This document shows, piece after piece, positions 24,294-32,551 of a stretch of 44,384 bases of DNA. The notes beneath the pieces were generated by a model. The model was not told the DNA's origin and searched no databases. It saw only the letters and a list, made by a program, of their open reading frames with translations. The stretch is taken from positions 1 through 44,384 of the forward strand of contig JANQQM010000029.1 in NCBI GenBank assembly GCA_028289365.1. Direction: 5' to 3'. The DNA is from Salaquimonas sp. GTDB lineage: Bacteria > Pseudomonadota > Alphaproteobacteria > Rhizobiales > Rhizobiaceae. The position numbers and the translations under genes were made by a program. How positions within the stretch are numbered: position 1 is the stretch's first letter; each line of letters opens with the position of its first letter.

Positions 24294-25346
24294 ATGTCGA
24301 TAGAAGCCATCAACGAGCAATTGCTGCGCGCCATTGGCGTCGGCGTTGCCCTTCTTGATCGCGATACACTGAAGTTTCAATTTTCAAATGATACGTTTGA
24401 AGAGTGGTTTGGAAAGCCGGAGGACGACAGCACACTGAAAGATCTTTTCCCTGAATTGGATACAGATCTTCTTTCAAACGAACTCACGCAAAACAGCAGA
24501 TACACGGCAGAAACCAGCTTCAAGAAAAAGCGCCGAACCATGGTTATTGCCGTCGACTTCACTGCAGCTGTCGAAGGCGAGAGAAAGATTGCCGTCCTGG
24601 TCTGTCAAAACATCACCCGCATCCGCGAATTGGAATCCATGATTGAATCCTATTCGACCATGGTCGAGCGCAATACACGTGATATCAAACGCGAGAAGGA
24701 ACAAGTAGAAAAACTGCTGCTGAACATCATGCCACGTTCGGTTTATGAGGAATACAAGACCTTCGGCGTTGTCACACCCCAACTATACGATCCCGTTTCT
24801 GTTCTGACCCTCGATTTTGTCGGGTTTTCCGAGAAAGTCACCACGATCGAACCAGGCGTAACCGTTTCGGAATTGAACGATATCTACAGCGCCTTCGACC
24901 GAATTGGCGAACAATTTGGTTGCGAGCGGATCAAGACAACTGGTGACGAGTATATCATGGTAGCCGGCCTGCCCGATCCGACACCAGAACATGCAAATTC
25001 AGTCGCAAATGCTGCCATTCGGTTCATCAGATATCTTGAGCGGCGCAATGCCAGCCATCCAATAAACTGGCAGTGTCGCATCGGGCTATCGACCGGATCA
25101 GTCATTGGCTCCGTGGTTGGCATTCAGAAATATGTCTACGATATATTCGGGCCGGCGGTTAATCTCGCTAACCGGCTCCGCGAATTTTCCGATCCCATGC
25201 AGATTTCTGTCCAGGATGAGATGGCAAACGCGCTGAGAGATAACTTTCATGTCGAAAGCCTTGGCGATCAGGATCTGAGAGGCTTGGGCAGTCAGCCAGT
25301 GTGGCGCTTGTCGGACAACCGGGATAGTATGGCAGAGGCCAAATAG
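24294..25346 (+). CDS. PAS/coiled-coil class III adenylate cyclase
   Basis: The 350-residue protein has a PAS-like domain (about 5-112), a signalling coiled coil (about 112-150) ending in KLLLNIMPRSVYEEYK as in soluble guanylate cyclases, and a class III catalytic domain (about 165-340). Metal-binding Asp174 (LTLDFVGFS) and Asp218 (TTGDEY) are present. Lys214 and Asp283 occupy the positions that select adenine. Asn290 and Arg294 are the transition-state pair. So it should make cAMP and can be active as a homodimer. No haem-NO domain is in cis; the globin just upstream may fill that role. Start: AGGA eight bases upstream. Confidence 0.9.
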   Translation: MSIEAINEQLLRAIGVGVALLDRDTLKFQFSNDTFEEWFGKPEDDSTLKDLFPELDTDLLSNELTQNSRYTAETSFKKKRRTMVIAVDFTAAVEGERKIAVLVCQNITRIRELESMIESYSTMVERNTRDIKREKEQVEKLLLNIMPRSVYEEYKTFGVVTPQLYDPVSVLTLDFVGFSEKVTTIEPGVTVSELNDIYSAFDRIGEQFGCERIKTTGDEYIMVAGLPDPTPEHANSVANAAIRFIRYLERRNASHPINWQCRIGLSTGSVIGSVVGIQKYVYDIFGPAVNLANRLREFSDPMQISVQDEMANALRDNFHVESLGDQDLRGLGSQPVWRLSDNRDSMAEAK

Positions 25347-25485
25347 GCCTGTGCGCATCACGCGAATATCGGCTACCATACCTCTGTTCACCACGGAACC
25401 GCCGCTCAAAACAATTGATGTGTCCGTCTTGACGAGCCGGTCTGGATGAAATCACATGGTAACGAAAAAGACGGAGGATAAGCAG

Positions 25486-26844
25486 ATGACGGATGAATCC
25501 TGTTGTGGACCCGGCTATGCCAGCCCTGCCGAGGCAATAAAAGCTCCTCGCGAGAAACTGCTATATTCGATCGCCATTTATACCGGAACCGGAATCCAGA
25601 AACCGGACTATCTCGTCACGATCGATGCAGATCCCGAAAGTGAGACCTATAGCCAGGTCATTCACCGGCTGGAAATGCCGGGAATTGGCGATGAATTGCA
25701 CCATATGGGCTGGAACGCCTGCTCAAGTTGCCATGACGACAGCTCGATGGCCCGCAAATATCTGCTGGTTCCGGGCGTCCGCTCAACCAACATCCATATC
25801 GTTGACACCGCCACTGACCCGCGCGCGCCACGACTTCACAAGATAATCGACGGTTCTGAGATCAAAACCAAGACCAACCTGTCGGCACCCCATACGGTGC
25901 ATTGTCTGGGATCGGAAATCATTATTTCCATGTTGGGAGACGCCAAGGGCGAAGCACCAGGTGGATATCTGCACCTGAACAAGGATTTCGAGATCATCGG
26001 CCGTTGGGAAAATTCAATGGGCGATATCCCGTTTGGCTATGATTTTTGGTACCAGCCAAGGCACAATGTCATGGCAAGCTCGGAATGGGCAGCGCCAAAT
26101 ACCTTCATGCCCGGGTTTGATCTCGAAGAAGTGGGCCATTTGAAATATGGCCGCCGGATCCATCTTTGGGATTTCGAAAAGAAAGAGCCAAACCAGACAT
26201 TCTACCTGGGAGAGGACGGCCTCATCCCGCTCGAGGTCCGATTCCATCATGATCCAGACAGTACCCATGGTTTCTGCGGTGCTGCCTTGTCGGCCAATAT
26301 CATTCACTGGTGGAAGGACACGGACGGTGAGTGGAAATGGGAAAAGATCATCGACGTCGAAAACGAACCTCATCCTGAATGGCCGATACCGGTGCCGGGC
26401 GTAATCTCCGTTATCCTGATATCCATGGACGACCGGTTCCTGTATTTCTGCAACTGGCTGCACGGCGACATTCGCCAATATGACATTACTGATCCGCACA
26501 AACCTGTCTTGACCGGGCAGGTCTGGATGGGCGGACTTCTAGGCCGCGCGCCGAAGGTAAATGGTGTTGATGTCACCGGCGGCCCGCAGATGATCCAGCT
26601 CTCGCTCGACGGCAAACGGCTTTACGTAACGACTAGCCTGTTCAGTACCTGGGACAACCAGTTCTACCCCGAGATCCGAACCAATGGCGGGTGCATGCTG
26701 ATGGTCAATTGCGACACCGAAAACGGTGGTATGGAAATCGATCCCGATTTCATCGTCGATTTCGGAAAGGAACCCAATGGCCCAAGCCGATGCCATGAAA
26801 CACGCTATCCCGGCGGCGATTGCACAAGTGATATCTGGATATGA
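25486..26844 (+). CDS. SBP56 selenium-binding / methanethiol oxidase-like protein
   Basis: I choose ATG 25486 because GGAGG stands eight bases before it; an in-frame ATG at 25456 has a poor site. The 452-residue product matches the SBP56 family: CCGPGYASP with Cys6-Cys7, LHHMGWNACSSCH with His72-His73 and Cys79/Cys82, and later RFHHDPDSTHGF and many beta-propeller strands. Bacterial and human relatives oxidise methanethiol to formaldehyde, sulfide and peroxide with copper or another metal. There is no signal peptide, unlike periplasmic MtoX. A ferredoxin gene overlaps its stop by four bases. Activity is likely but not certain. Confidence 0.9.
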   Translation: MTDESCCGPGYASPAEAIKAPREKLLYSIAIYTGTGIQKPDYLVTIDADPESETYSQVIHRLEMPGIGDELHHMGWNACSSCHDDSSMARKYLLVPGVRSTNIHIVDTATDPRAPRLHKIIDGSEIKTKTNLSAPHTVHCLGSEIIISMLGDAKGEAPGGYLHLNKDFEIIGRWENSMGDIPFGYDFWYQPRHNVMASSEWAAPNTFMPGFDLEEVGHLKYGRRIHLWDFEKKEPNQTFYLGEDGLIPLEVRFHHDPDSTHGFCGAALSANIIHWWKDTDGEWKWEKIIDVENEPHPEWPIPVPGVISVILISMDDRFLYFCNWLHGDIRQYDITDPHKPVLTGQVWMGGLLGRAPKVNGVDVTGGPQMIQLSLDGKRLYVTTSLFSTWDNQFYPEIRTNGGCMLMVNCDTENGGMEIDPDFIVDFGKEPNGPSRCHETRYPGGDCTSDIWI

Positions 26845-27203
26845 GGCACACCGTCACCATCGCGAACCGAAATGACGCGATCTACCAGGTGGATCATAAC
26901 AAGCCGCTGCTCGACAGCCTTCGAGACCAAGGTGTTGATCTGCCTTATGGCTGCAAATATGGCGGTTGTATCACCTGTGCAGCGAAACTGGTTGCCGGTG
27001 AAGTTGATCAACGCCGCCAGGTCGCGCTGAATAATCGCCAGATCAATGACGGTTACATCATACTTTGCGTGGCCCGGCCGACATCAGACATTACAATCGA
27101 AATTGGTGTCGAAAGCCATGACAAGCTCTATCGCAATCCGTTTCTTGACCCCTTGCAGCCGCACGAACTCAAGTCCGATATTGCGACGCCCAAGGAGACC
27201 TAA
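26841..27203 (+). CDS. Plant-type 2Fe-2S ferredoxin
   Basis: The 120-residue protein has the 2Fe-2S ligands Cys38, Cys43, Cys46 (CKYGGCITC) and Cys76 (ILCVARP), spaced C-x4-C-x2-C-x29-C as in plant-type ferredoxins. A C-terminal tail of about 35 residues extends past the usual fold. Its ATG overlaps the stop of the SBP56 gene (ATGA), so synthesis is coupled. It probably passes electrons to or from SBP56 or another redox enzyme. Its partner reductase is not in the window. Confidence 0.92.
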   Translation: MRHTVTIANRNDAIYQVDHNKPLLDSLRDQGVDLPYGCKYGGCITCAAKLVAGEVDQRRQVALNNRQINDGYIILCVARPTSDITIEIGVESHDKLYRNPFLDPLQPHELKSDIATPKET

Positions 27204-27668
27204 ATGCCCGAAGCCGACATTGACCGTATCTACGACTATTCACCGGAATATATCGCCGAAATCCTGAGTTCCGTGAAAACCATCGCCATGGTCGGCGCCA
27301 GCCCGGACAAGACCAAGTTCAGCTATGGGGTATTACGAGTCCTACACGAAACCGGCTACGATATGGCACCGGTTAACCCGCGGCCCGAGGTGACGCAGAT
27401 CCGGGGGATTGAGGTCTACAAATCTTTACGGGAAGTCGATCGTCCGATCGACATGGTTGAGGTGTTCCGGCCAAAGCAAGAACTCTACCACTTCGCCGAA
27501 GAGGCGATTGAAGTCGGCGCCAAAGTTCTGTGGGGCCAGATCGGTGTCTATGACGACAAGGCAGCCGAACTCGCAGAAGATGCAGGCTTGAAGGTCGTGA
27601 TGAACCGCTGCCCGAAGATCGAACTGTTCAGACCATTCTGGAAACCACGCCTCGATTTGGCAATCTGA
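27204..27668 (+). CDS. CoA-binding-domain protein (YccU-like)
   Basis: The 154-residue protein matches CoA_binding_2 Rossmann-like proteins: VKTIAMVGASPDKTKFSYGVL, then APVNPR, MVEVFRPKQEL, LWGQIGVY and MNRCPKIE near the end, the common order for this family. It starts right after the ferredoxin stop (TAAATG), with AAGGAG upstream, so it is third gene of the unit. The family binds CoA or a nucleotide, and its general role is unclear. Linkage to SBP56 and ferredoxin suggests work on a sulfur or CoA thioester intermediate, which is inference. Confidence 0.88.
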   Translation: MPEADIDRIYDYSPEYIAEILSSVKTIAMVGASPDKTKFSYGVLRVLHETGYDMAPVNPRPEVTQIRGIEVYKSLREVDRPIDMVEVFRPKQELYHFAEEAIEVGAKVLWGQIGVYDDKAAELAEDAGLKVVMNRCPKIELFRPFWKPRLDLAI

Positions 27669-27710
27669 CCATGGCACACCAGCTTCTTGCTGTTTGCGAG
27701 CTGTTTGCTG

Positions 27711-28883
27711 CTATGCCGCAACGAGATTTGGCGTTTGCATCACACGTCCGAGATATTCGCATTCTGATTTCATCGAACTGCTCAATCTGTGATGCAATTT
27801 CTGAACCGCTGGCAGATCCCAGTCAAATGACGCGATTTTGTCGGTAATCTGGAACACTTCGGCTGACAGGACATCTCGCCAGGATTGGTACAACGCCAGG
27901 TCATGCACACTGGTTCCTGTCAGGGCGTCAGCCAATAGACCGGCATCACGCAACGCGTCGGTAATTCCGTGGGCGGTCATGGGATCCTTGAAATATCCCG
28001 CGTCACCAACGAGTGCCCAACCATCACCAAAGGCTTGCCGGAAATATCCCGGACACCCCAAGAAGCCACGTAATTTTCCCGATAGCCGGGCCTCGCTTAG
28101 CTGTGCTGCGAGATCGGCTGAGTTCGCCCTTGCGGTTTCCAGGAACCCACCAGGCAAATCACCCCGAAATGTCTCGCTATATTGCGATGCAGGAACATTC
28201 ACAAATACGCAGGTCTGACCGTCATTTGTCGGGATCGTTCCCGCGGCTGTATTCTTGCCGAAATACCATTGCGAACCACCAAAATCGGCACCCTCATAAT
28301 AGCCATATACCGAGGCAGAAGCATGTTTGCCTTGCCGGTATATTTCGGCGCCCGCCAGTTTCGCAACTTGCGATTGACGGCCATCGGCACCGATCACCAT
28401 ATCTGTCTTGATCTCGACCGCGTTTCCGTCCCCGTCGCGGACCAAGACACCACAGATTCGTCCGGTATCGCTACGTACGAAATCCGTCAGCATCACGCCA
28501 AAGCGAAACTCTGCGCCCGCACTTCTTGCTGCGTCGACCAATACCCGGTCGAGAACGGTTCGGCGCGGCGCAATCAGGCAATCCACGCCACCTTCCGGCT
28601 TGATTGCGACCGGCACGGCTTCATCGCCATAGCGAAAAACAGTCTGTGTGATTTTCGGTGTGCCCAGCTCGATCAAACGGTTCAGTACACCCCAGTGGTT
28701 CAGCTGCATGACGGCTCCGCGCATCAACGCATGGGTTGAAAGCCGATCGCTGCCATATTCCTGGCGGTCAACCACCAGGACCTTCGCGCCGGCGCGAGCC
28801 AATAGCATCGCGACAGATGCCCCGGCACAGCGCGCTCCCACCACGACAAAATCATAGCGATTCATTCCGACAATGTTCGACAT
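27711..28883 (-). CDS. FAD-dependent oxidoreductase (PHBH/geranylgeranyl-reductase fold)
   Basis: I place the start at 28883, eight bases after AAGGA; an ATG at 28892 lies directly against that site, and a third at 28865 is possible. The product has about 390 residues. FVVVGARCAGASVAMLLARAG is the FAD dinucleotide fold, and GDAGYFKDPMTAHGITDAL is the second FAD motif of this superfamily. Members are hydroxylases, halogenases or reductases of polyprenyl groups. It comes last in a minus-strand unit after an OsmC protein and a second FAD enzyme. Substrate unknown. Confidence 0.87.
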   Translation of the reverse strand: MSNIVGMNRYDFVVVGARCAGASVAMLLARAGAKVLVVDRQEYGSDRLSTHALMRGAVMQLNHWGVLNRLIELGTPKITQTVFRYGDEAVPVAIKPEGGVDCLIAPRRTVLDRVLVDAARSAGAEFRFGVMLTDFVRSDTGRICGVLVRDGDGNAVEIKTDMVIGADGRQSQVAKLAGAEIYRQGKHASASVYGYYEGADFGGSQWYFGKNTAAGTIPTNDGQTCVFVNVPASQYSETFRGDLPGGFLETARANSADLAAQLSEARLSGKLRGFLGCPGYFRQAFGDGWALVGDAGYFKDPMTAHGITDALRDAGLLADALTGTSVHDLALYQSWRDVLSAEVFQITDKIASFDWDLPAVQKLHHRLSSSMKSECEYLGRVMQTPNLVAA

Positions 28884-28896
28884 GTCAGCCATCCTT

Positions 28897-30138
28897 TCAT
28901 GCCGCCTTGCTGTAAAGCGCGGAATGAAGATGATCGCTCAGTATTTTTGCATCATCGCCGACACCGTCGATGAGGGATGACTTACGCCGGCGCAGAAATG
29001 GCAGGCCCATCACATAAAGTCCGGGCACCTCAGCCACGCCGCCGTCATGCCGAATACGGCCCTTGCGGTCGAAAACCGGAACATCAAGCCAGGAATAATC
29101 AGGACGGAATCCGGTTGCCCAGATCACGCTCTTGATGCCTTCGGCAGCAAGGTCCATTCCCAGTGTCGATTTTTCATCAATCCGGGTAGCCTCGAACCTG
29201 TGAGGTTCTTCGACCTTGCGGTCCATGTCATTTTCGGTTGCCCACTCGTCAAGCGTGTCCAGCAGCCGGTTCATCTTCAGGTCGGCCAGCGCGCAGACAT
29301 TGGCTAGGGACCCGGAGAACATCGCTTTTCCGTCGCGTATTCCCGCTAACCTGCCAACTTTGCGTACGCCGATAGCTTCTACCGCATTGAGATCCATGGT
29401 GTCTCGGTTTTCGGACCCCGCCAATTGAAGAGAAGGAACGCGACGCGCACGGTTGATGTCGTCAACCTCCTGGTAGTCCATGTCGAGGACACCGGCGACA
29501 TCCATCCACCACTTTATATCGCGACCGCGATAGACACGGGGAACACGAACATGTTCACCAACGCAAATTGTCACTTGACGGCCGGATGCCTGAATTTCCA
29601 TGGCCAGTTGCAGCCCGGTGGCAGACGCACCGACAACCAGAACGCCACCATCAGGAAGCTGATCGGGATTGCGGTACTGCAATGGCGTTATGCTTTCGAT
29701 GTCGCTGGGTAGGTCAGCGGCAAATTTTGGTACCGAAGCAATGTTGCAGGCCCCGTTTGCCAGAACCAGTTTTTCACACTGCCACTCACCCCGATTGGTG
29801 CTGACCAGATAGCCCTTATCTACAGGTTTTACCGAATGCACATTGGTCTGGCATTCGACCGGCGCGGCAATTCTTTCCGAATATTTGTCAAGGAAGCTGA
29901 TGACCTGCTTCATATCCATATAGCCATCGGGATTATTGCCTTCATAGGAATAGCCGGGCAGCCGACTTTGCCAATTGGGGGTGAGAAGCTTGAGTGAGTC
30001 CCACCGCTCTGTGCGCCAGGAATTTGCCACCTCGCCGCGCTCCAACAGAACATGTTCTACTGAGCGATCGGCGAGATGCTTGCTCATGGCGAGCCCGGCC
30101 TGACCGGCGCCTATTATGACGGTCGCAATATTGTTCAC
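28897..30138 (-). CDS. Flavin-containing monooxygenase-like NAD(P)/FAD oxidoreductase
   Basis: The 413-residue protein begins with GTG at 30138, eight bases after AAGGAG. IIGAGQAGLAMSKHL at residues 8-22 binds FAD, VVGASATGLQLAMEI near 167 binds NADPH, and IWATGFRPDYSWLD near 340 is the ATG motif of this superfamily. The exact FMO fingerprint FxGxxxHxxxF is absent, so it is an FMO-like or TrkA-like group rather than a classic FMO. It probably oxygenates a soft nucleophile (N or S) or a ketone. It lies between the OsmC gene (37-base gap) and the second FAD enzyme. Confidence 0.87.
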   Translation of the reverse strand: MNNIATVIIGAGQAGLAMSKHLADRSVEHVLLERGEVANSWRTERWDSLKLLTPNWQSRLPGYSYEGNNPDGYMDMKQVISFLDKYSERIAAPVECQTNVHSVKPVDKGYLVSTNRGEWQCEKLVLANGACNIASVPKFAADLPSDIESITPLQYRNPDQLPDGGVLVVGASATGLQLAMEIQASGRQVTICVGEHVRVPRVYRGRDIKWWMDVAGVLDMDYQEVDDINRARRVPSLQLAGSENRDTMDLNAVEAIGVRKVGRLAGIRDGKAMFSGSLANVCALADLKMNRLLDTLDEWATENDMDRKVEEPHRFEATRIDEKSTLGMDLAAEGIKSVIWATGFRPDYSWLDVPVFDRKGRIRHDGGVAEVPGLYVMGLPFLRRRKSSLIDGVGDDAKILSDHLHSALYSKAA

Positions 30139-30175
30139 GACACCCGCTCCTTGAGTTGCGTTTTCTGAATAGAAG

Positions 30176-30742
30176 TTAGTTGACGTTCACGAAAACATTG
30201 GTCGGATTTGTCACCAGGTCGAAAACCGCCGAACGTTTTTGTGACTGTGCGACAATCGCCTTGATGTCGTCTTCGCTGGCATCGGCATCGATGTCGAACT
30301 GCACGCGGATATCGCCAAAGCCGTTACGTACTTCTTCGTCAATACCCAATATACCCTGGATGTCCATGTCACCTTCGATCGTTGCTTCGACCGAACGCAG
30401 CTGCACGCCGCGATGTTGAGCAACGGCGGCAACGCCTGCTGCCAGACAGCCTGCAAGGCCTGCAAGGACAACTTCCACCGGTGTCGGTGCATTGTCTTCG
30501 GCTGCAAAGACTTCCGGATGGTCGGTTTCGACGCTGAATTCTTTACCGCGGGATTGTTCCTCTCCAAGGCCGAAGAAACTGCTGATTGTGGTCTTGCTAT
30601 GAGTACCATTCATCCATTTGCTGGAAGTACGCCACTTGAACTGTGCTGCTTCCGGCGCTTCGGTCAGCGCTTCACGTGCTCCAATCAGTGCTTCTACATT
30701 GACGCCATTGTCTGCGGTGTTTTCTGTGTTGGTCCCGGTCAT
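30176..30742 (-). CDS. OsmC-family protein lacking the second cysteine
   Basis: The 188-residue protein has an N-terminal extension of about 35 residues and then the OsmC fold. The first catalytic cysteine is in GLAGCLAAG. In the region of the second, the sequence reads SQKRSAVFDLVTNP, so Ser stands where peroxidase-type OsmC proteins have Cys. Normal Ohr/OsmC two-cysteine peroxide chemistry is thus unlikely. Subgroups with this pattern are common and their role is unknown. It heads the unit with two FAD enzymes. Confidence 0.87.
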   Translation of the reverse strand: MTGTNTENTADNGVNVEALIGAREALTEAPEAAQFKWRTSSKWMNGTHSKTTISSFFGLGEEQSRGKEFSVETDHPEVFAAEDNAPTPVEVVLAGLAGCLAAGVAAVAQHRGVQLRSVEATIEGDMDIQGILGIDEEVRNGFGDIRVQFDIDADASEDDIKAIVAQSQKRSAVFDLVTNPTNVFVNVN

Positions 30743-31009
30743 TTGAATGCCCTTTCGTTTCCCTTGATCATTATTACACGATTACCGTTGGTTTTTACCG
30801 ATCCGGTCCGTCGCTGGCAGTCATATGGGCGCGCTTGGTAACAGTCACGTTTCCGGCGCATGCCCAAACGTTTCAATTGTTGCAATCACAACCGAAGAAC
30901 GCAACATTTGTGTTTATACGAAGGTTGTAGAAGCGACAGCTCTACACGCCGGCAACCAGCTGATGTGAGTTGATTGAAACCCGCCAATATGCAGGCCAAT
31001 TACAGCTTC

Positions 31010-32551
31010 CTAACCAGAAACCTTGACCCTGGTTTGCATGAACTTTTCGAGCGCGGCAATTTGGCGAGGTGGCATAGCTATACCAAGCCTGGTTCGGCGA
31101 AACAGTACATCTTCTGCCGCCCTGGCCCATTCCTTGTCCATCAAATAAGTGACTTCCCGCTCATATAATTCATGCCCGAACTTCTTGCCCAGGTCCTTGA
31201 TCGAGGACGCGCCGTCGAGCATCAATGAACAATCGGTACCATAGTCACGCGCCAGTCGGGTCAGCAATTCGGTTGGAACAAAAGGAAATTTATCGGCGAG
31301 ATCGGAAACCAGCTTATCAAAACCTGAAACCGGAAAATCACCACCCGGCAATACCGCACCCTTCGTCCAGGCTGGACCTCGTTTTCCGAGGCGCTCCTCG
31401 ATGATATCCATCATCGATTCAGCCAAACGCCTGAAGGTGGTAATCTTGCCGCCAAAAATATTGATCAGCGTACCGTTTCCCAGGCTTTCATCGGGTTGCA
31501 GAACATAATCACGCGTCGCTTCCTGGGCCTTGGATGCGCCGTCATCGAAAAGCGGACGGACACCGGAATAAGTCCATACGATATCTGTTTTTCTAACCGG
31601 CTCGGCAAAGTACTCGCTGGCCATCTGGCAAAGATATTCCGTCTCCTCCGGTGTAATCACCGGTTTTCCATGCGTCTCGCCATGCTCGACATCGGTAGTC
31701 CCGATAAGCGTGTAATTCCGCTCATAGGGAATGGCAAAAATTATTCGGTCATCAGAATTCTGGAAGATGTAGCAACGATCATGTTTGTACTTCTTCGCAA
31801 TGACGATATGGCTGCCGCGTACCAGGCGCACATGATGGGCGTCATTACGGCCAAATGCGGTATTCAGAACCTGGTCTACAAATGGTCCGGTCGCATTGAC
31901 CACCAGAGATGCCGTGATTTGCGAAGTTTTGCCCGTCTTTGAATCACTGAGCTGAAGCGACCATTTTCCGTCTTCATAGCGCGCTTGTTTGAGCGGGGTT
32001 CGCGGCCTGACATCGGCCCCTCGTTCCTGCGCATCCCTCAAATTCAGGATGACCATACGGGAATCTTCAACCCAGCAATCCGAATATTCAAACCCCTTTC
32101 GGAATTCTTCCTTGAGCGGATTTCCTGCGGGTTCGCTTTTCAAATCGAGCGTCTTGGTACCAGGTAATAGTTTCCGTCCTCCCAGATTGTCATAAAGAAA
32201 CAGACCCAGCCTTAATAGCCATGCTGGCCGAAGTCCTGAATGATAGGGCAATATGAACCGCAACGGCCAGATGATATGCGGCGCCATCTGCCACAGCACT
32301 TCGCGTTCCATCAGTGATTCACGAACAAGCCGAAATTCATAATGTTCGAGATATCGCAAACCGCCATGAACGAGTTTCGTCGAGGCAGAAGAGGTTCCCC
32401 CACCGAAATCTCCGGCATCACAAAGGCAGACGGAATATCCCCTGCCGGCCGCGTCTCGTGCGATTCCTGCGCCATTGATGCCACCGCCAACGACCATGAT
32501 GTCAAAATGGTCAACGGTTTCCTTTGGCTGGGTCGCAGGTTTCTTTGCCAT
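31010..32551 (-). CDS. glpD: Aerobic glycerol-3-phosphate dehydrogenase
   Basis: The 513-residue enzyme has FAD motif DIMVVGGGINGAGIARDAA at about 18-36, followed by GGGTSSASTKLVHGGLRYLE, characteristic of GlpD, and the SGVRPLFDDG stretch near 330. It oxidises glycerol 3-phosphate to dihydroxyacetone phosphate and passes electrons to quinones at the inner membrane. Its ATG overlaps the stop of glpR by one base (TAATG), so both are coupled. The divergent operon encodes the glycerol importer. No glycerol kinase gene is in the window. Confidence 0.96.
   Translation of the reverse strand: MAKKPATQPKETVDHFDIMVVGGGINGAGIARDAAGRGYSVCLCDAGDFGGGTSSASTKLVHGGLRYLEHYEFRLVRESLMEREVLWQMAPHIIWPLRFILPYHSGLRPAWLLRLGLFLYDNLGGRKLLPGTKTLDLKSEPAGNPLKEEFRKGFEYSDCWVEDSRMVILNLRDAQERGADVRPRTPLKQARYEDGKWSLQLSDSKTGKTSQITASLVVNATGPFVDQVLNTAFGRNDAHHVRLVRGSHIVIAKKYKHDRCYIFQNSDDRIIFAIPYERNYTLIGTTDVEHGETHGKPVITPEETEYLCQMASEYFAEPVRKTDIVWTYSGVRPLFDDGASKAQEATRDYVLQPDESLGNGTLINIFGGKITTFRRLAESMMDIIEERLGKRGPAWTKGAVLPGGDFPVSGFDKLVSDLADKFPFVPTELLTRLARDYGTDCSLMLDGASSIKDLGKKFGHELYEREVTYLMDKEWARAAEDVLFRRTRLGIAMPPRQIAALEKFMQTRVKVSG

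Noticed and set aside
24294-25346. Guanylate cyclase
   Set aside because: The architecture resembles soluble guanylate cyclase, but Lys214 and Asp283 are the adenylate-type residues.
25486-26844. Selenoprotein with in-frame selenocysteine
   Set aside because: The frame has no internal TGA; the family name refers to selenium binding, not selenocysteine.
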